Origin: Mycolicibacterium boenickei
GTDB lineage: Bacteria; Actinomycetota; Actinomycetes; Mycobacteriales; Mycobacteriaceae
Assembly: GCF_010731295.1 (NCBI RefSeq)
Contig: NZ_AP022579.1
Span: 5,332,001 to 5,396,000, forward strand
DNA length: 64,000 bases
Direction: 5' to 3'
The notes under the pieces were generated by a model that made no database searches, was not told where the DNA came from, and saw only the letters and a program-made list of their open reading frames with translations. This document shows positions 1 to 10,300 of the stretch, piece after piece (within the stretch, counting starts at the first letter, position 1; the number at the start of each line of letters is the position of its first letter). The position numbers were made by a program, and so were the translations under genes.

Positions 1-803
1 TCGACGGTCGACGTTTCCAGCCGGACCGTCGCCTCGTCATGCTCGCGGCGCAGCGTGGTCTCAGCCTGGTTGGTGTTGTGGAACTCGACCTGCCGTCGCA
101 CCAGGTCATCGGCCGCCAGCCGCAGCCGCGCATCGCGCAGATCGGCCTGGATGGTGGCCGCGCGGCGCGCCATCTCGGCCTGGCGGCCCAGCGGCTTGAG
201 CTGGCGGCGAAGCTCGGTGGTCAGGTCTGTCAGGCGGGCCAGGTTGGCCGCCATCGACTCGAGCTTGCGGACCGCCTTTTCCTTGCGTTTGCGGTGCTTG
301 AGAACGCCGGCGGCCTCCTCGATGAACGCGCGGCGATCCTCGGGACGCGACTCCAGGATCTCGGCGAGCTTGCCCTGGCCGACGATGACGTGCATCTCGC
401 GGCCGATGCCGGAGTCGCTCAGCAGCTCCTGGACGTCCATCAAGCGGCAGCTGCTGCCGTTGATCTCGTATTCGCCTGCCCCATCACGGAATACGCGGCG
501 GGTGATCGACACCTCGGAGTACTCGATGGGCAGCGCGTTGTCCGAATTGTCGATGGTCAGCGTCACCTCGGCGCGACCCAGCGGTGCGCGTGACGACGTG
601 CCGGCGAAGATGACGTCTTCCATCTTGCCGCCGCGCAGCGTCTTGGCGCCCTGCTCGCCCATCACCCAGGTGAGGGCATCGACGACGTTCGACTTGCCCG
701 ATCCGTTGGGACCGACGACGCAGGTGATGCCGGGTTCGAAGCGCAGAGTCGTCGGCGAAGCGAAGGACTTGAAGCCCTTCAGCGTCAGACTCTTGAGGTG
801 CAC
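1..803 (-). CDS. smc: Chromosome segregation ATPase SMC, N-terminal part (runs off window)
   Basis: SMC is the ATPase core of the condensin-like complex that organises and segregates the chromosome with ScpA and ScpB. Only the first ~267 residues are present; the reading frame is open to base 1. A GTG start at 803 gives [13 protein letters not shown] near the N-terminus, followed by the Walker A motif GPNGSGKSN around residue 34, the head-domain stretch ending in [10 protein letters not shown] and the beginning of the coiled coil. The C-terminal head lies outside the window. The gene sits 26 bases downstream of acyP on the same strand, the usual mycobacterial arrangement. Identity is secure; the exact start is by homology. 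Confidence 0.96.
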   Translation of the reverse strand, partial: MHLKSLTLKGFKSFASPTTLRFEPGITCVVGPNGSGKSNVVDALTWVMGEQGAKTLRGGKMEDVIFAGTSSRAPLGRAEVTLTIDNSDNALPIEYSEVSITRRVFRDGAGEYEINGSSCRLMDVQELLSDSGIGREMHVIVGQGKLAEILESRPEDRRAFIEEAAGVLKHRKRKEKAVRKLESMAANLARLTDLTTELRRQLKPLGRQAEMARRAATIQADLRDARLRLAADDLVRRQVEFHNTNQAETTLRREHDEATVRLETSTV

Positions 804-829
804 GGCGATTTACCCTACCGCCGACTCGG

Positions 830-1138
830 CTACCGTTCTGTGAACCCCGCCATCGGGGCGTCGGCATCCGCCCAATCTGCGACGACGTTGTCCACCGACC
901 CCGGGGTCTGTCCGCTCTGCAACAGCTCAAGCAATCGCTGACATTTCGCCCGCGGGCCCTGGGCCACGACATGCACCCGGCCGTCGGGACGATTCGAAGC
1001 AAACCCGGTCAGGCCCAGCTCCAGCGCCCGCGACCGGGTCCACCAGCGGAACCCCACGCCCTGCACGTGACCGTGCACCCAGGCGCTCAGGCGCACCTCG
1101 GCATCGGGCCCGACTGCGGGGAGTCCCGGGCCGGTCAT
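830..1138 (-). CDS. acyP: Acylphosphatase
   Basis: This small cytosolic enzyme hydrolyses acyl phosphates such as carbamoyl or 1,3-bisphosphoglycerate phosphate. The 102-residue protein has the family signature VHGHVQGVGFRWW near residue 20, with the phosphate-binding loop and catalytic Arg, followed by GFASNRPDGRV carrying the catalytic Asn. The ATG start at 1138 overlaps the stop of the upstream OsmC gene by four bases (ATGA), so the two are translationally coupled. The frame is open further upstream, but the family length and the overlap favour this start. It leads into smc. Confidence 0.93.
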   Translation of the reverse strand: MTGPGLPAVGPDAEVRLSAWVHGHVQGVGFRWWTRSRALELGLTGFASNRPDGRVHVVAQGPRAKCQRLLELLQSGQTPGSVDNVVADWADADAPMAGFTER

Positions 1139-1542
1139 CGAGTGGCGACCTCGAACTTCACCTCGGTGCCGGATTTCAGGGTGCGGCCCACCGTGCAGAC
1201 CTGGTCGATCGCGCGCTCGACCACCGTCAGCAGCCTGGCCACCTCGGATTCCGAGAGGCCCGACACGTCGATCTCGAGTTTCTCCTCCAGCAGCGGGTAG
1301 CGCTCCTGCTCCCGGTCCGCCGGGCCGGACACCCGGATGGTCGCCGGATAGTCGTCGCCGAGGCGGCGACGCAGGGGCTGATCGCTGGACATGCCACTGC
1401 ACGCCGCCAGGGCGATCTTCATCAACTCGCCCGGGGTGAACACGCCTTCGACGTCCTCACTGCCGACGAGTACCTCTGCGCCGCGCGAACTGCGCCCGAC
1501 ATACCTGCGTACGCCGGTGCGGTCAACCCAAAGTTCGGTCAT
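1135..1542 (-). CDS. OsmC/Ohr-family peroxide-detoxifying protein
   Basis: OsmC-family proteins reduce organic hydroperoxides with a pair of redox cysteines. In this 135-residue protein one cysteine lies in LAACSGMSS near residue 48 and the other in QVCTVGRTL near residue 115, the expected spacing. The length is typical. It is first in a coupled pair with acyP (four-base overlap) and corresponds by position to M. tuberculosis Rv2923c. The substrate cannot be told from the sequence. No thiol partner gene is adjacent. Confidence 0.88.
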   Translation of the reverse strand: MTELWVDRTGVRRYVGRSSRGAEVLVGSEDVEGVFTPGELMKIALAACSGMSSDQPLRRRLGDDYPATIRVSGPADREQERYPLLEEKLEIDVSGLSESEVARLLTVVERAIDQVCTVGRTLKSGTEVKFEVATR

Positions 1543-1612
1543 GCGGTATTTCTACACGTCGCGACACACGGTTATTCCAGCGGTGATGGTTGCCGGTCCA
1601 CCGCGAAGGCTG

Positions 1613-1652
1613 TGGTTCACCACGGCGGTGAACCATCCAGCGACGATAGACT
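1613..1652 (+). promoter_or_regulatory. Palindrome and putative -10 box upstream of the Pro-rich protein gene
   Basis: A 9-base perfect inverted repeat, TGGTTCACC at 1613-1621 and GGTGAACCA at 1627-1635 with a 5-base spacer, stands just upstream of TAGACT (1647-1652), which fits the mycobacterial -10 pattern TANNNT. If transcription begins near 1659, the palindrome covers the -35 region, as expected for a repressor or activator site. Function is inferred. Confidence 0.45.
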
Positions 1653-1681
1653 CGGCAGACCGACTTTCGCCGAGGAGCACC

Positions 1682-2509
1682 GTGACCTACCCGCCGAGCA
1701 ATCCGCCCACCCCACCGTCGGGTTCGCCCGATCCGTGGCAGCAGCCGTACCAGCAAGGCGGGCCTCAGGGATATCCGAACACCGGCGCCAACCCTGCGCA
1801 GCCTTACTCGTCGCCCTACGGGGCACCTCAGGAGCCGCAACAGCCTTACGGGTCGCCCTACGGTGCACCACAGCAGCCGCAACAGCCTCAGCCGCCGTAC
1901 GGAGCACCGTATGGCGCGCCCCAGCAGCCGCAGCAGCCCTACGGAAATCCCTACGGAGCGCCCCAGCAGCCCTACGGAGCTCCCTACGGGGCCCAACAGC
2001 CGTACGGTGCGCCGCCGCCATACGGCTACCCCACTCCGCAGCCACCCAAGGGCGGCAACGGCAAATGGCTGGCGATCGGCGGTGCCGTGATCGCGGTGCT
2101 GGCCGTGGTCGTCGGCGTGATCTTCTTCGCCGTGAACGGCGATTCGAAATCGAACGGCGGCCGCACCAGCGCCGGCTCGTCTCAGACGAGCGATGCCGAG
2201 CAGGAAGTCCGGGACTTTCTCGATGAGGTGATGGCCAGCTCCAGTGACCTGAGCGAAGCCCTGCCCTATTTCTGCCAGGCCGACCAGGACCTGTTGGACA
2301 AGATCGGCGGGATCGGTGCCATCGACGTTCCGAAAAACACGGACAGCAGCGGTTCGCAGGCCGAGATCAGCAAGATCACGGTGAACGGCGACAAGGCCGT
2401 CGTCGACATCTCGACCAGCAAGGGCGCGGCCAAGCTGTACCTACGCAAGGAGAGCGGCTCGTGGAAGATCTGCATGAGTGACTCGCCGCAGCTGTCCGGC
2501 ATGCGGTGA
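1682..2509 (+). CDS. Pro/Tyr/Gln-rich single-pass membrane protein with C-terminal DUF4878-like domain
   Basis: Function is unknown. The GTG start at 1682 follows GAGGAG at a good distance and gives 275 residues. Residues ~1-120 are low complexity, built on repeats of the type PYGAPQQPQQPYG. One transmembrane helix follows (AIGGAVIAVLAVVVGVIFF, ~residues 130-150). The C-terminal ~110 residues form an extracytoplasmic domain of the DUF4878/Rv0477-like kind. The topology, cytosolic Pro-rich tail plus external domain, is common in mycobacterial cell-envelope proteins. It is the only plus-strand gene in this block and converges on mutM. Confidence 0.8.
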   Translation: MTYPPSNPPTPPSGSPDPWQQPYQQGGPQGYPNTGANPAQPYSSPYGAPQEPQQPYGSPYGAPQQPQQPQPPYGAPYGAPQQPQQPYGNPYGAPQQPYGAPYGAQQPYGAPPPYGYPTPQPPKGGNGKWLAIGGAVIAVLAVVVGVIFFAVNGDSKSNGGRTSAGSSQTSDAEQEVRDFLDEVMASSSDLSEALPYFCQADQDLLDKIGGIGAIDVPKNTDSSGSQAEISKITVNGDKAVVDISTSKGAAKLYLRKESGSWKICMSDSPQLSGMR

Positions 2510-2531
2510 TCAGCCGCACATTATCGAAATG

Positions 2532-3401
2532 TCATCCCCGGGGGCGGGGCTGGCATTTCGGACAATAGAACGATGACCGGTTCATGAACTTGTCACGGCG
2601 CATCACCGCGCCACACCGTCGGCACGGCTCCCCTTCGCGGCCATAGGCGTCCAAAGACCTTTCGAAGTAACCGGATTCGCCGTTGACGTTCACGTACAGC
2701 GAATCGAATGACGTCCCGCCCTGGCTCAGCGCGTCGGTCATCACGTCAGCGGCGGCATCGAGCACCTCGGCCAACCGGCGCCGCGGTAGCAGCGCGGCGG
2801 TTCTGGCACCGTTGATCTTCGTGCGCCACAGCGCCTCGTCGGCGTAGATGTTGCCGATGCCGGACACCACGGTCTGATCGAGCAACTGGCGTTTGATCTC
2901 AGAATGCTTGCGCCGCAGCACGGTAACCACCCGGTCGCGGTCGAAGAGCGGGTCGAGCGGATCGCGGGCGACGTGTGCCACCGGTTGCGGCACGGCGGTG
3001 CCGTCCACGGTCACCAACTCCGCCAGCTGCCAGCCTCCGAACGTACGTTGGTCGACGAAGCTCAGGGCTGTGCCGTCGTCGAGCAGCGCCGCGATCCGCA
3101 GGTGCCGGTCGTCGCGGAGCGGCCCCAACAGCATCTGACCGCTCATACCCAGGTGCACCACCAGGGCGTCGGCCTCGTCCTCGGCTCCGTCAGGGTCCGA
3201 CAGCGTCAACCATAGGTACTTTCCGCGTCGGCCGGTACCGGTGATACGGGCGCCGAGCAGCCGCGCCGTCAGGTCGGCGGGGCCGGCCTCATGCCGTCGC
3301 ACGGCACGCGGATGATGCACCCGTACCGCCGAAATCGATTTGCCCGCAACATGTTCCTGCAACCCGCGGCGGACTACCTCTACCTCGGGCAGTTCAGGCA
3401 T
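2532..3401 (-). CDS. mutM: Formamidopyrimidine-DNA glycosylase (Fpg/MutM)
   Basis: This base-excision repair glycosylase/AP lyase removes 8-oxoguanine and formamidopyrimidines. The mature N-terminus [13 protein letters not shown] carries the catalytic Pro and Glu. The helix-two-turn-helix region lies around residues 150-210, and the C-terminus ends in a CXXC-X16-CXXC zinc finger (CRRC then CPKC). The 289-residue length is normal. The gene begins six bases after the rnc stop and is probably cotranscribed with the DUF177 gene and rnc. Confidence 0.97.
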   Translation of the reverse strand: MPELPEVEVVRRGLQEHVAGKSISAVRVHHPRAVRRHEAGPADLTARLLGARITGTGRRGKYLWLTLSDPDGAEDEADALVVHLGMSGQMLLGPLRDDRHLRIAALLDDGTALSFVDQRTFGGWQLAELVTVDGTAVPQPVAHVARDPLDPLFDRDRVVTVLRRKHSEIKRQLLDQTVVSGIGNIYADEALWRTKINGARTAALLPRRRLAEVLDAAADVMTDALSQGGTSFDSLYVNVNGESGYFERSLDAYGREGEPCRRCGAVMRRDKFMNRSSFYCPKCQPRPRG

Positions 3402-3407
3402 CGGTGC

Positions 3408-4100
3408 TCACGCATTGTCCAGTGCGTTCCAGGCCGCGGCCGCCGCCTTGAGTTCGGCCTCTTTCTTGTTGCGCCCCACGCCTTTGCCGTATTCGACGTC
3501 GGCCACCACCACGACTGCGGAGAATTCCTTGTCGTGGTCGGGGCCGGTGGAGGTCACCACGTAGCTGGGGGCCCCGAGTCCGCGGGAGGCCGTCAGCTCC
3601 TGAAGGCTGCTCTTCCAGTCCAGCCCGGCTCCCAGCGTCGGCGCAGTGTCGAGCAGATCACCGAACAACCGCAGGATGACCTCACGTGAAGTGGTCAGGC
3701 CGTGCTGCAAATAGATTGCACCGAGCAGGGATTCGACACCATCGGCGAGAATGCTGGACTTGTCGGCGCCGCCGGAATTCTCCTCGCCCTTGCCCAGCAG
3801 CAGATGACTGCCGAGGCCGCCTTCGGTCAGCCCGCGGCCGACATCGGCCAGTGCCTGAGTGTTGACGATGCTGGCCCGCAGCTTCGCCAGGTCACCCTCA
3901 GAGCGTTCGGGGTGGCGGTGGTAGAGCTCCTCGGTGATCGTCAACCCGAGCACCGCGTCCCCGAGAAACTCCAGCCGCTCGTTGGTCGGCAGGCCACCGT
4001 TCTCGTAGGAGTAGCTGCGATGCGTCAACGCGATGGTCAGCAGTTCGGCGGGAAGCTCGACGCCCAGTGCCTCAAGCAGCGCCGCGTGCGGGTCGGTCAC
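3408..4100 (-). CDS. rnc: Ribonuclease III
   Basis: RNase III cleaves double-stranded RNA in rRNA processing and mRNA turnover. The 230-residue protein has the signature [14 protein letters not shown] near residue 40, with the catalytic acidic residues, a second acidic site at [13 protein letters not shown], and a C-terminal double-stranded RNA-binding domain (~155-228). The GTG start at 4100 is chosen because it gives the family length and overlaps the DUF177 stop by four bases (GTGA). A longer open frame upstream has no family match. Confidence 0.96.
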   Translation of the reverse strand: MTDPHAALLEALGVELPAELLTIALTHRSYSYENGGLPTNERLEFLGDAVLGLTITEELYHRHPERSEGDLAKLRASIVNTQALADVGRGLTEGGLGSHLLLGKGEENSGGADKSSILADGVESLLGAIYLQHGLTTSREVILRLFGDLLDTAPTLGAGLDWKSSLQELTASRGLGAPSYVVTSTGPDHDKEFSAVVVVADVEYGKGVGRNKKEAELKAAAAAWNALDNA

Positions 4101-4714
4101 TCGTTGCCCCTGGGCTGCTCGTCGTCGGGCATCATCGCTGCCAGTTTGGCCCAGCGCGGATCGATCTTGTCGTGGTGGTGGCCCGGCTCGGCGGTGGCCA
4201 GCGCGATGCCGCAGTCCGGGCACAGGCCCGGACAGTCTGGACGGCACAACGGGGAGAACGGCAGTGCCAATCCGACAGCGTCGATGATCGGCTGTTCCAG
4301 GTCGACGGTGTCGTCCTGACCGGAGGCACCGACCCGGCCCATCTCGTCGGCCTCGGTGGTCTCGTCGGTGGTGCTGTCCGGGTATGCGTACAGCTCGGTG
4401 AGGTCGATTTCGACATCACCGGTCAGTGCCGTCAGGCAACGCGCGCATTCGCCGACTGTGGGGGCCGATACGGTCCCGCTGACCAGCACCCCTTCCGACA
4501 CCGACTGCAACTGCAGGTCGAGGTCGAGTGGCGCGCCCTCCTCGATGGCGACCAGCTCGGCCCCGATCCGCACCGGGCTCGGCACCGTCTCCTGGTACGG
4601 AAGGAACGACCCCGGTCGCCGGCCCAGTCGGGAGACATCGATCACCAAGGGCGATCGGCGGTTACTACGCTTGTCAGGCCGCTCCCGCCCGCCGGATCTC
4701 GCATGCGTCGCCAT
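4097..4714 (-). CDS. DUF177 (YceD-like) Cys-rich protein
   Basis: This 205-residue protein belongs to the YceD/DUF177 family, linked to 23S rRNA maturation and usually encoded beside rpmF or rnc. Visible features are CARCLTAL around residue 95 and a cysteine cluster, [13 protein letters not shown], near residue 165, suggesting a metal-binding knuckle. It is translationally coupled to rnc by a four-base overlap; rpmF is not next to it, as is usual in mycobacteria. It matches Rv2926c by position. A precise role in mycobacteria is not known to me. Confidence 0.88.
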   Translation of the reverse strand: MATHARSGGRERPDKRSNRRSPLVIDVSRLGRRPGSFLPYQETVPSPVRIGAELVAIEEGAPLDLDLQLQSVSEGVLVSGTVSAPTVGECARCLTALTGDVEIDLTELYAYPDSTTDETTEADEMGRVGASGQDDTVDLEQPIIDAVGLALPFSPLCRPDCPGLCPDCGIALATAEPGHHHDKIDPRWAKLAAMMPDDEQPRGNE

Positions 4715-4778
4715 GCATCGATCCTACGGCGGCGTCAGAGCGCGCCACGCGGCAGTGCGCGCCGACTTCGCATCGTCG

Positions 4779-5516
4779 TCAGCGGGTGGCGTAGTCGTGC
4801 GTGCCCGCGGTCGTGCGCAGCTGATGACGTCCACGGCCGACGGAGCGCAACGTGCCGTTGAGGAAGTCCTCGAACTCGGCCAGTTTGCTGTCGACGTAGA
4901 TGTCGCATTCGCCGCGCAGCCGGTCGGCTTCGGCGTGCGCCGCGTCGACGAGCCGGGTGGCCTCGGCCGTCGCCGTCGAGACAATCTCGGTCTGCGACAC
5001 CAGGCGCTGCTGCTCCTTGATGCCCTCTTGCACGGCCTTCTCGTAAGACAGGTTGCCGTTCTCGATCAGGCGGTCGGCTTCGGCCTTGGCCCGGCCCGTG
5101 CTCGCGTCGTACTCGCGCTTCGCCACGGCCGCCAGCCGTGCCGCCTCTTCGCGTGCCTCCCCGACCATGCGCTCACTGTGCTGGCGGGCCTCGGCGACCA
5201 TCCGGTCCGCTTGGGCCTTGGCATCGGCGAGGAGCCGGTCGGCCTCGCTCCTGGCATGGTTGAGCATGCCGTCTGCGTCGGCGTTGGACTTGGACATCAC
5301 CGACTCGCAGTGCTCCTTGGCCTCACGCAGCAGCGAGTCGCGTGCATCGAGGACATCCTGCGCGTCGTCCAGCTCGCCAGGGATGGCGTCCTTGATGTCG
5401 TCGATCAGCTCGAGGACATCCCCGCGAGGCACGACGCAACCGGCGGTCATCGGCACACCGCGCGCTTCTTCGACGATCGCGCCGAGCTCGTCGAGCGCTT
5501 CAAAAACTCGGTACAC
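4779..5516 (-). CDS. sepIVA: DivIVA-like septation protein SepIVA
   Basis: SepIVA is a mycobacterial DivIVA-domain protein needed for septation and polar cell-wall metabolism. The GTG start at 5516 follows GGAGGG and yields YRVFEALDELGAIVEEARG at the N-terminus and 245 residues, the length I recall for Rv2927c. Residues ~60-220 are almost entirely coiled coil with heptad-like runs such as EADRLLADAKAQADRMVAEA. The C-terminus GTLRSVGRGRHQLRTTAGTH is strongly family-like. No enzymatic motif is expected or seen. Confidence 0.94.
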   Translation of the reverse strand: MYRVFEALDELGAIVEEARGVPMTAGCVVPRGDVLELIDDIKDAIPGELDDAQDVLDARDSLLREAKEHCESVMSKSNADADGMLNHARSEADRLLADAKAQADRMVAEARQHSERMVGEAREEAARLAAVAKREYDASTGRAKAEADRLIENGNLSYEKAVQEGIKEQQRLVSQTEIVSTATAEATRLVDAAHAEADRLRGECDIYVDSKLAEFEDFLNGTLRSVGRGRHQLRTTAGTHDYATR

Positions 5517-5665
5517 GGCAAAACCCTCCAGGTCGTCGTTGTTAGTGACTAGTGTGCCTGGTGTTACGCCTGTGACTTGGGAGCACAATCGGTGTGTCGC
5601 CCGGGCCATCGCCCGTTGTGAGCGCCGTCATGGGCCACCCAGCGGTGCCGATTCGACCGGCGAAG

Positions 5666-6232
5666 TCACCGCAGCGCCGCGCCGATCAGGTCGCGCGCAC
5701 GGTCGAGCATTGATGCGAAGGGCCCGACAGCGAAGTTCAGCCCGGCCGATTCCACCCCGGGGTGCGGGCGGGTGGGGGCGATCGCCTCGGCGGCCTGCAC
5801 GGCCTTGACCATCCGTTCCAGGTCGTCGGCATCAAGTTTGCGATGCAGCTTGTCGAACTCTTCATGCTCTTCGCGTTCGGCGTGGTCGACCACCGCCTCG
5901 CGGAACTTGGCCAGCTCGGTGATGAAGTCGTCCGACTCGACGTCCATGCTCTCCAGCTTGGACAGCTGCTCCTTGGCGGCGTGTTCCTCGTGCAGCCGGG
6001 CGTCGACGATCTCATCGCCCTCGGCGACCTCACGACGAGCCCGTGGGTGCACGACCATCTCCTCGGCGGTCTCGTGGACCGCCAGAAGTTGCCGCAGTTC
6101 GACGAACGCCTTTTCCCGCGCCTTGGCGGTGGACGCCGAGAACACCTCTTCGAACAGGTCCTTGATCAGGTTGTGCTGGTCTTTGAGGAACTTGACGACG
6201 TCATCGGTGGATTGAACGAATGTATTGGGCAC
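5666..6232 (-). CDS. Hemerythrin-like (HHE) domain protein
   Basis: Hemerythrin-like proteins bind a di-iron centre in a four-helix bundle and may act in oxygen, NO or peroxide sensing or handling. The N-terminal ~140 of 188 residues contain the His/Glu pattern expected: DQHNLIKDLFEEV, AVHETAEEMVVHP, LHEEHAAKEQL and VVDHAEREEHEEF. The remaining tail is unassigned. The GTG start at 6232 has GGAGG eight bases upstream, preferred over a longer frame without a site. The gene stands alone between sepIVA and coaD, the place occupied by the PDIM lipid locus in M. tuberculosis. Confidence 0.85.
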   Translation of the reverse strand: MPNTFVQSTDDVVKFLKDQHNLIKDLFEEVFSASTAKAREKAFVELRQLLAVHETAEEMVVHPRARREVAEGDEIVDARLHEEHAAKEQLSKLESMDVESDDFITELAKFREAVVDHAEREEHEEFDKLHRKLDADDLERMVKAVQAAEAIAPTRPHPGVESAGLNFAVGPFASMLDRARDLIGAALR

Positions 6233-6318
6233 GGCACGCACCTCCGCGTGATCGGGTTTTGGAAGTAGGGCGCATGGGCTGAGCGCCACCCCGAACCAAT
6301 ACCCGTCGCCGCGGCCGG

Positions 6319-6795
6319 CTAACCGCGCAGCTTTTCCTGCAACCTGCGGTTCACGGGCTCAGGAAGCAGCGCGGACACGTCGCCGCCCAACGATGCGACC
6401 TCTTTGGCCAACGACGACGACACGAACGAGTACTGCGGCGTGGTCGCGACGAAGAACGTGTCGACACCGGCCACGTGCTTGTTCATCTGCGCCATCTGGA
6501 GCTCGTACTCGAAGTCGGTGCCGGTACGCAGGCCCTTGACGATCGCGGTCAGCCCACGCGCCTTGACGAAGTCGACCACCAGGCCCTGGCCGGACTCGAC
6601 CCGCAGGTTCGGCAGGTGCGTCGTCGACTCGACGATCATCGCGATGCGCTCGTCGAGGTCGAACATGCCCTTCTTGTTCGGGTTCACCAGAACCGCCACC
6701 ACGACCTCGTCGAACTGTGCGGCCGCACGCTCGAAAATGTCGACATGGCCAAGGGTCACCGGGTCGAAGGAGCCGGGGCATACCGCGCCACTCAT
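6319..6795 (-). CDS. coaD: Phosphopantetheine adenylyltransferase
   Basis: CoaD transfers AMP from ATP to 4'-phosphopantetheine, the penultimate step of coenzyme A synthesis. The 158-residue protein has the nucleotidyltransferase motif [12 protein letters not shown] at residues 6-17, whose TxGH binds ATP, and the C-terminal [13 protein letters not shown] motif. The length is exact for the family. It lies 38 bases after rsmD, an order conserved in mycobacteria. Confidence 0.97.
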   Translation of the reverse strand: MSGAVCPGSFDPVTLGHVDIFERAAAQFDEVVVAVLVNPNKKGMFDLDERIAMIVESTTHLPNLRVESGQGLVVDFVKARGLTAIVKGLRTGTDFEYELQMAQMNKHVAGVDTFFVATTPQYSFVSSSLAKEVASLGGDVSALLPEPVNRRLQEKLRG

Positions 6796-6833
6796 GGGTG
6801 ACGACGCTACAGGCCGACGGATCAGCGGATCCG

Positions 6834-7388
6834 CTAGCCCACTTCGGCGAGTTCCACCCGGGTGTCGCCGTAACGCCGGGTACTCAACTCATCCCAGCCC
6901 GCCGGCCATTTCACGGGCCCACTCGACGCGCGCCGCTCCACCAGCACGAAGCTGCCACCGGTCACCCAGCCGGCGGTGGCCAGCAGGGTGAGCATCGCAT
7001 CGACCGCAGCGTCATCGAGGTCGTATGGGGGATCGGCGAAAACCAGATCGACCGGCCGCGTGGTACCCCCGGCCAGCACCGCCTCCACACTGCCGCGACG
7101 CACCGAAGCGGCCCGGACGCCGAGGGTGGCGATGTTCTCCGTGATGACGGCCGCTGCGCGAGCATCGGACTCGACAAAGGTCGCCGAAGTCGCACCCCGC
7201 GAAATCGCTTCCAGGCCAAGGGCTCCCGAGCCCGCGTACAGGTCCAGCACCGACAATCCGGCGAAGTCCAGCCGCGCCGTCAACGCGTTGAACACGGCCT
7301 CGCGGACCCGGTCGGAAGTCGGCCGGGTTCCCTTGCTGGGCACCGCGATACGACGCCCACCCAGACTGCCGGCGACGATGCGGGTCAG
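6834..7388 (-). CDS. rsmD: 16S rRNA (guanine966-N2)-methyltransferase RsmD, apparent CTG start
   Basis: RsmD methylates G966 of 16S rRNA using S-adenosylmethionine. The SAM motif [17 protein letters not shown] and the catalytic ADPPYD motif are present. The conserved family N-terminus [19 protein letters not shown] is encoded only if translation starts at CTG 7388, which overlaps the pyc stop by four bases (CTGA); no ATG, GTG or TTG lies just upstream in frame. That start gives 184 residues, near the family norm. The first ordinary start, GTG 7343, would drop the conserved first 15 residues. Identity is secure; the start codon is the open question. Confidence 0.9.
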   Translation of the reverse strand: MTRIVAGSLGGRRIAVPSKGTRPTSDRVREAVFNALTARLDFAGLSVLDLYAGSGALGLEAISRGATSATFVESDARAAAVITENIATLGVRAASVRRGSVEAVLAGGTTRPVDLVFADPPYDLDDAAVDAMLTLLATAGWVTGGSFVLVERRASSGPVKWPAGWDELSTRRYGDTRVELAEVG

Positions 7389-10300
7389 ATCGATCCCCCG
7401 GTCGCCTCGCTCCTGCCCGCCGAACCGACCACCACGAGGAGGTCACCGCCCTCGACCTGTGCGGTGGCGGCCACCGCAACTCGCTCGACGGTACCGGCCT
7501 TGGGTGCGGTGATCGCGGCTTCCATCTTCATCGCTTCGATGGTGGCGATCGTCGCGCCGGCCTCCACGGTGTCCCCGACGGCGACACCGACGGTGACCAC
7601 ACCGGCGAACGGTGCCGCGACATGATCCGGGTTGTTGCGATCGGCCTTCTCGGCGGCCGGGACCTCACTGGCGATGCTGCGGTCGCACACCGTGATCGGA
7701 CGCAGCTGCCCGTTGAGAATGCACATCACCGTGCGCATCCCGCGCTCGTCGGGGTCGGAGATCGCCTCAAGACCGATCAGCAGCTGCACACCGCGCTCAA
7801 GCTCGACGCGATGTTCCTCGCCGTAGCGCAGCCCGTAGAAGAACTGGTTGGCACTGAGACCAGAGGTGTCACCGTAGGTTTCGCGGTGGGAGTCGAACTC
7901 CTTGGTCGGCCCGGGGAACAGCAACCGGTTCAACGCCGCCTGCCGCTTGGGGCCCGGCGCCGCCAGCAGTGCCTCGTCCTCGACCGAGAGCTCCTGGATC
8001 GGCTTGGCCGGTCCCCTACCTTCAAGTGCCTTGGTGCGCAACGGTTCCGGCCAGCCGCCCGGCGGGTCCCCGAGTTCGCCACGCAGGAATCCGATCACAC
8101 TGTCGGGGATGTCGTAGCGGGCGGGATCGGCGGCGAACTCCTGCGCGCTCACCCCGGCACCGACCAGCGCCAGCGCCAGATCGCCCACCACCTTGCTCGA
8201 CGGGGTCACCTTCACCAACCGGCCCAGCACCCGATCGGCGGCGGCGTAGGCAGTCTCGATCTCCTCGAACCGGTCCCCCAGCCCCAGCGCGATGGCCTGC
8301 TGGCGCAGGTTGCTCAGCTGCCCGCCGGGGATCTCGTGGGTGTACACCCGCCCGGTCGGGGCAGGCAGGCCCGACTCGAACGGCGCATAGACCTTGCGCA
8401 GCGCCTCCCAGTAGGGCTCCAGATCGCACACCGCATCCAGGGACAGGCCCGTGTCGTACTCGGTGTGCGCGGCCGCTGCCACGATCGAGGACAACGCCGG
8501 CTGACTGGTGGTGCCGGCCAACGGCGCCGCGGCACCGTCCACCGCCGACGCGCCGGCCTGCCAGGCCGCCAGATACGTCGCCAACTGCCCACCCGGGGTG
8601 TCGTGGGTGTGCACGTGCACCGGCAGATCGAACCGACTACGCAAGGCACTGACCAACAGCTGCGCCGAATGCGGTCGCAACAGCCCGGCCATGTCCTTGA
8701 TCGCCAGCACGTGCGCGCCCGCGTCGACGATCTGCTCGGCCAGCTTCAGGTAGTAATCGAGCGTGTACAGGTTCTCGCCCGGATCACTGAGATCACCGGT
8801 GTAGGACATCGCCACTTCGGCGATCGCCGTGCCCGTCTCGCGGACCGCATCGATCGCCGGACGCATCGACTCGACGTTGTTGAGCGCGTCGAAGATCCGG
8901 AAGATATCAATGCCGGTGCGGGTCGCCTCGTCCACGAAGGCCGAGGTCACCAGCTCCGGATACGGCGTGTATCCCACGGTGTTGCGGCCCCGCAGCAACA
9001 TCTGCAGACAGATGTTGGGTACCGCCTCGCGCAGCGCGGCCAGCCGTTCCCACGGGTCTTCCTTCAAGAACCGAAGCGCCACATCGTAAGTCGCTCCACC
9101 CCAGCACTCGATCGACAGCAGCTGCGGCATGGTCCGAGCCACATACGGAGCCACCTTGAGCAGGCCCGTGGACCGCAACCGGGTGGCCAACAACGACTGA
9201 TGGGCATCGCGGAACGTCGTATCGGTGACCCCGAGGGCCTTGCTGTCACGCATCCAGCGCGCGAACCCTTCGGGGCCCAACTCGACCAGACGCTGCTTGG
9301 AACCCGCAGGGGGCACCGACGACAGATCCAGCGGCGGCAGCTTGTCCTGCGGATACACCGCCGACGGCCGCTCCCCGTTCGGCTTGTTCACCGTGATGTC
9401 GGCCAGGTAGTTCAAGATCTTGGTGCCACGGTCGGCGGGGGTGTGCGCGGTCAGCAGCTGCGGGCGATCATCGATGAACGACGTGGTGACCCGTCCGGCG
9501 CGGAAATCGGGATCGTCGATCACCGCCTGTAGGAACGGGATGTTCGTCGACACACCGCGGATCCGGAACTCGGCCAGCGCACGCTTCGCGCGGGCCACGG
9601 CCGTGGAGAAGTCACGTCCCCGACACGTCAGCTTGACCAGCATCGAGTCGAAATGCGCGGAGATCTCCGCACCAAGGTTGGAGCCGCCGTCCAGGCGGAT
9701 GCCCGCACCGCCGGGCGACCGGTAGGCGGTGATCCGCCCGGTGTCGGGACGGAATCCGTTGGCGGGATCCTCGGTCGTGATCCGGCACTGCATCGCCGCC
9801 CCGCGGATGACCAGCGAATCCTGGCTCAACCCCAGATCGGCCAGGCTCTCCCCGGCCGCGATCCGCAACTGCGAGCCCACCAGATCCACGTCGGTGATCT
9901 CCTCGGTCACCGTGTGCTCCACCTGAATCCGTGGATTGCACTCGATGAACACGTGATGACCACGCTCGTCCAGCAGGAACTCGATGGTGCCCGCGCAGCT
10001 GTAACCGATCTGACGGGCCAGAGCCACGGCATCCGAGCAAATGCGTTCGCGTAGAGCAGGATCCAGATTCGGCGCCGGCGCCAACTCGATCACCTTCTGA
10101 TGCCGCCGCTGCACGCTGCAATCACGCTCGAACAGGTGCATCACGTTGCCCTGCGTATCGGCGAGGATCTGCACCTCGATGTGGCGCGGGTTGATGACGG
10201 CCTGCTCCAGGTACACCGCGGGATCGCCGAACGCCGACTCGGCCTCACGTGATGCCGCTTCCACCGCTTCGGGCAGTGCCTCGGGGTCGGTCACCCGGCG

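Noticed and set aside
1682..2040. PYGAPQQPQ repeats considered as a DNA repeat element
   Set aside because: They are protein-level low complexity within a single supported gene, and the DNA units vary in length.
7622..9532. A 636-codon open frame on the plus strand opposite pyc
   Set aside because: It is antisense to a clear pyruvate carboxylase domain, has Arg/Gln/His-rich composition typical of a GC-rich shadow frame and no recognisable motif.
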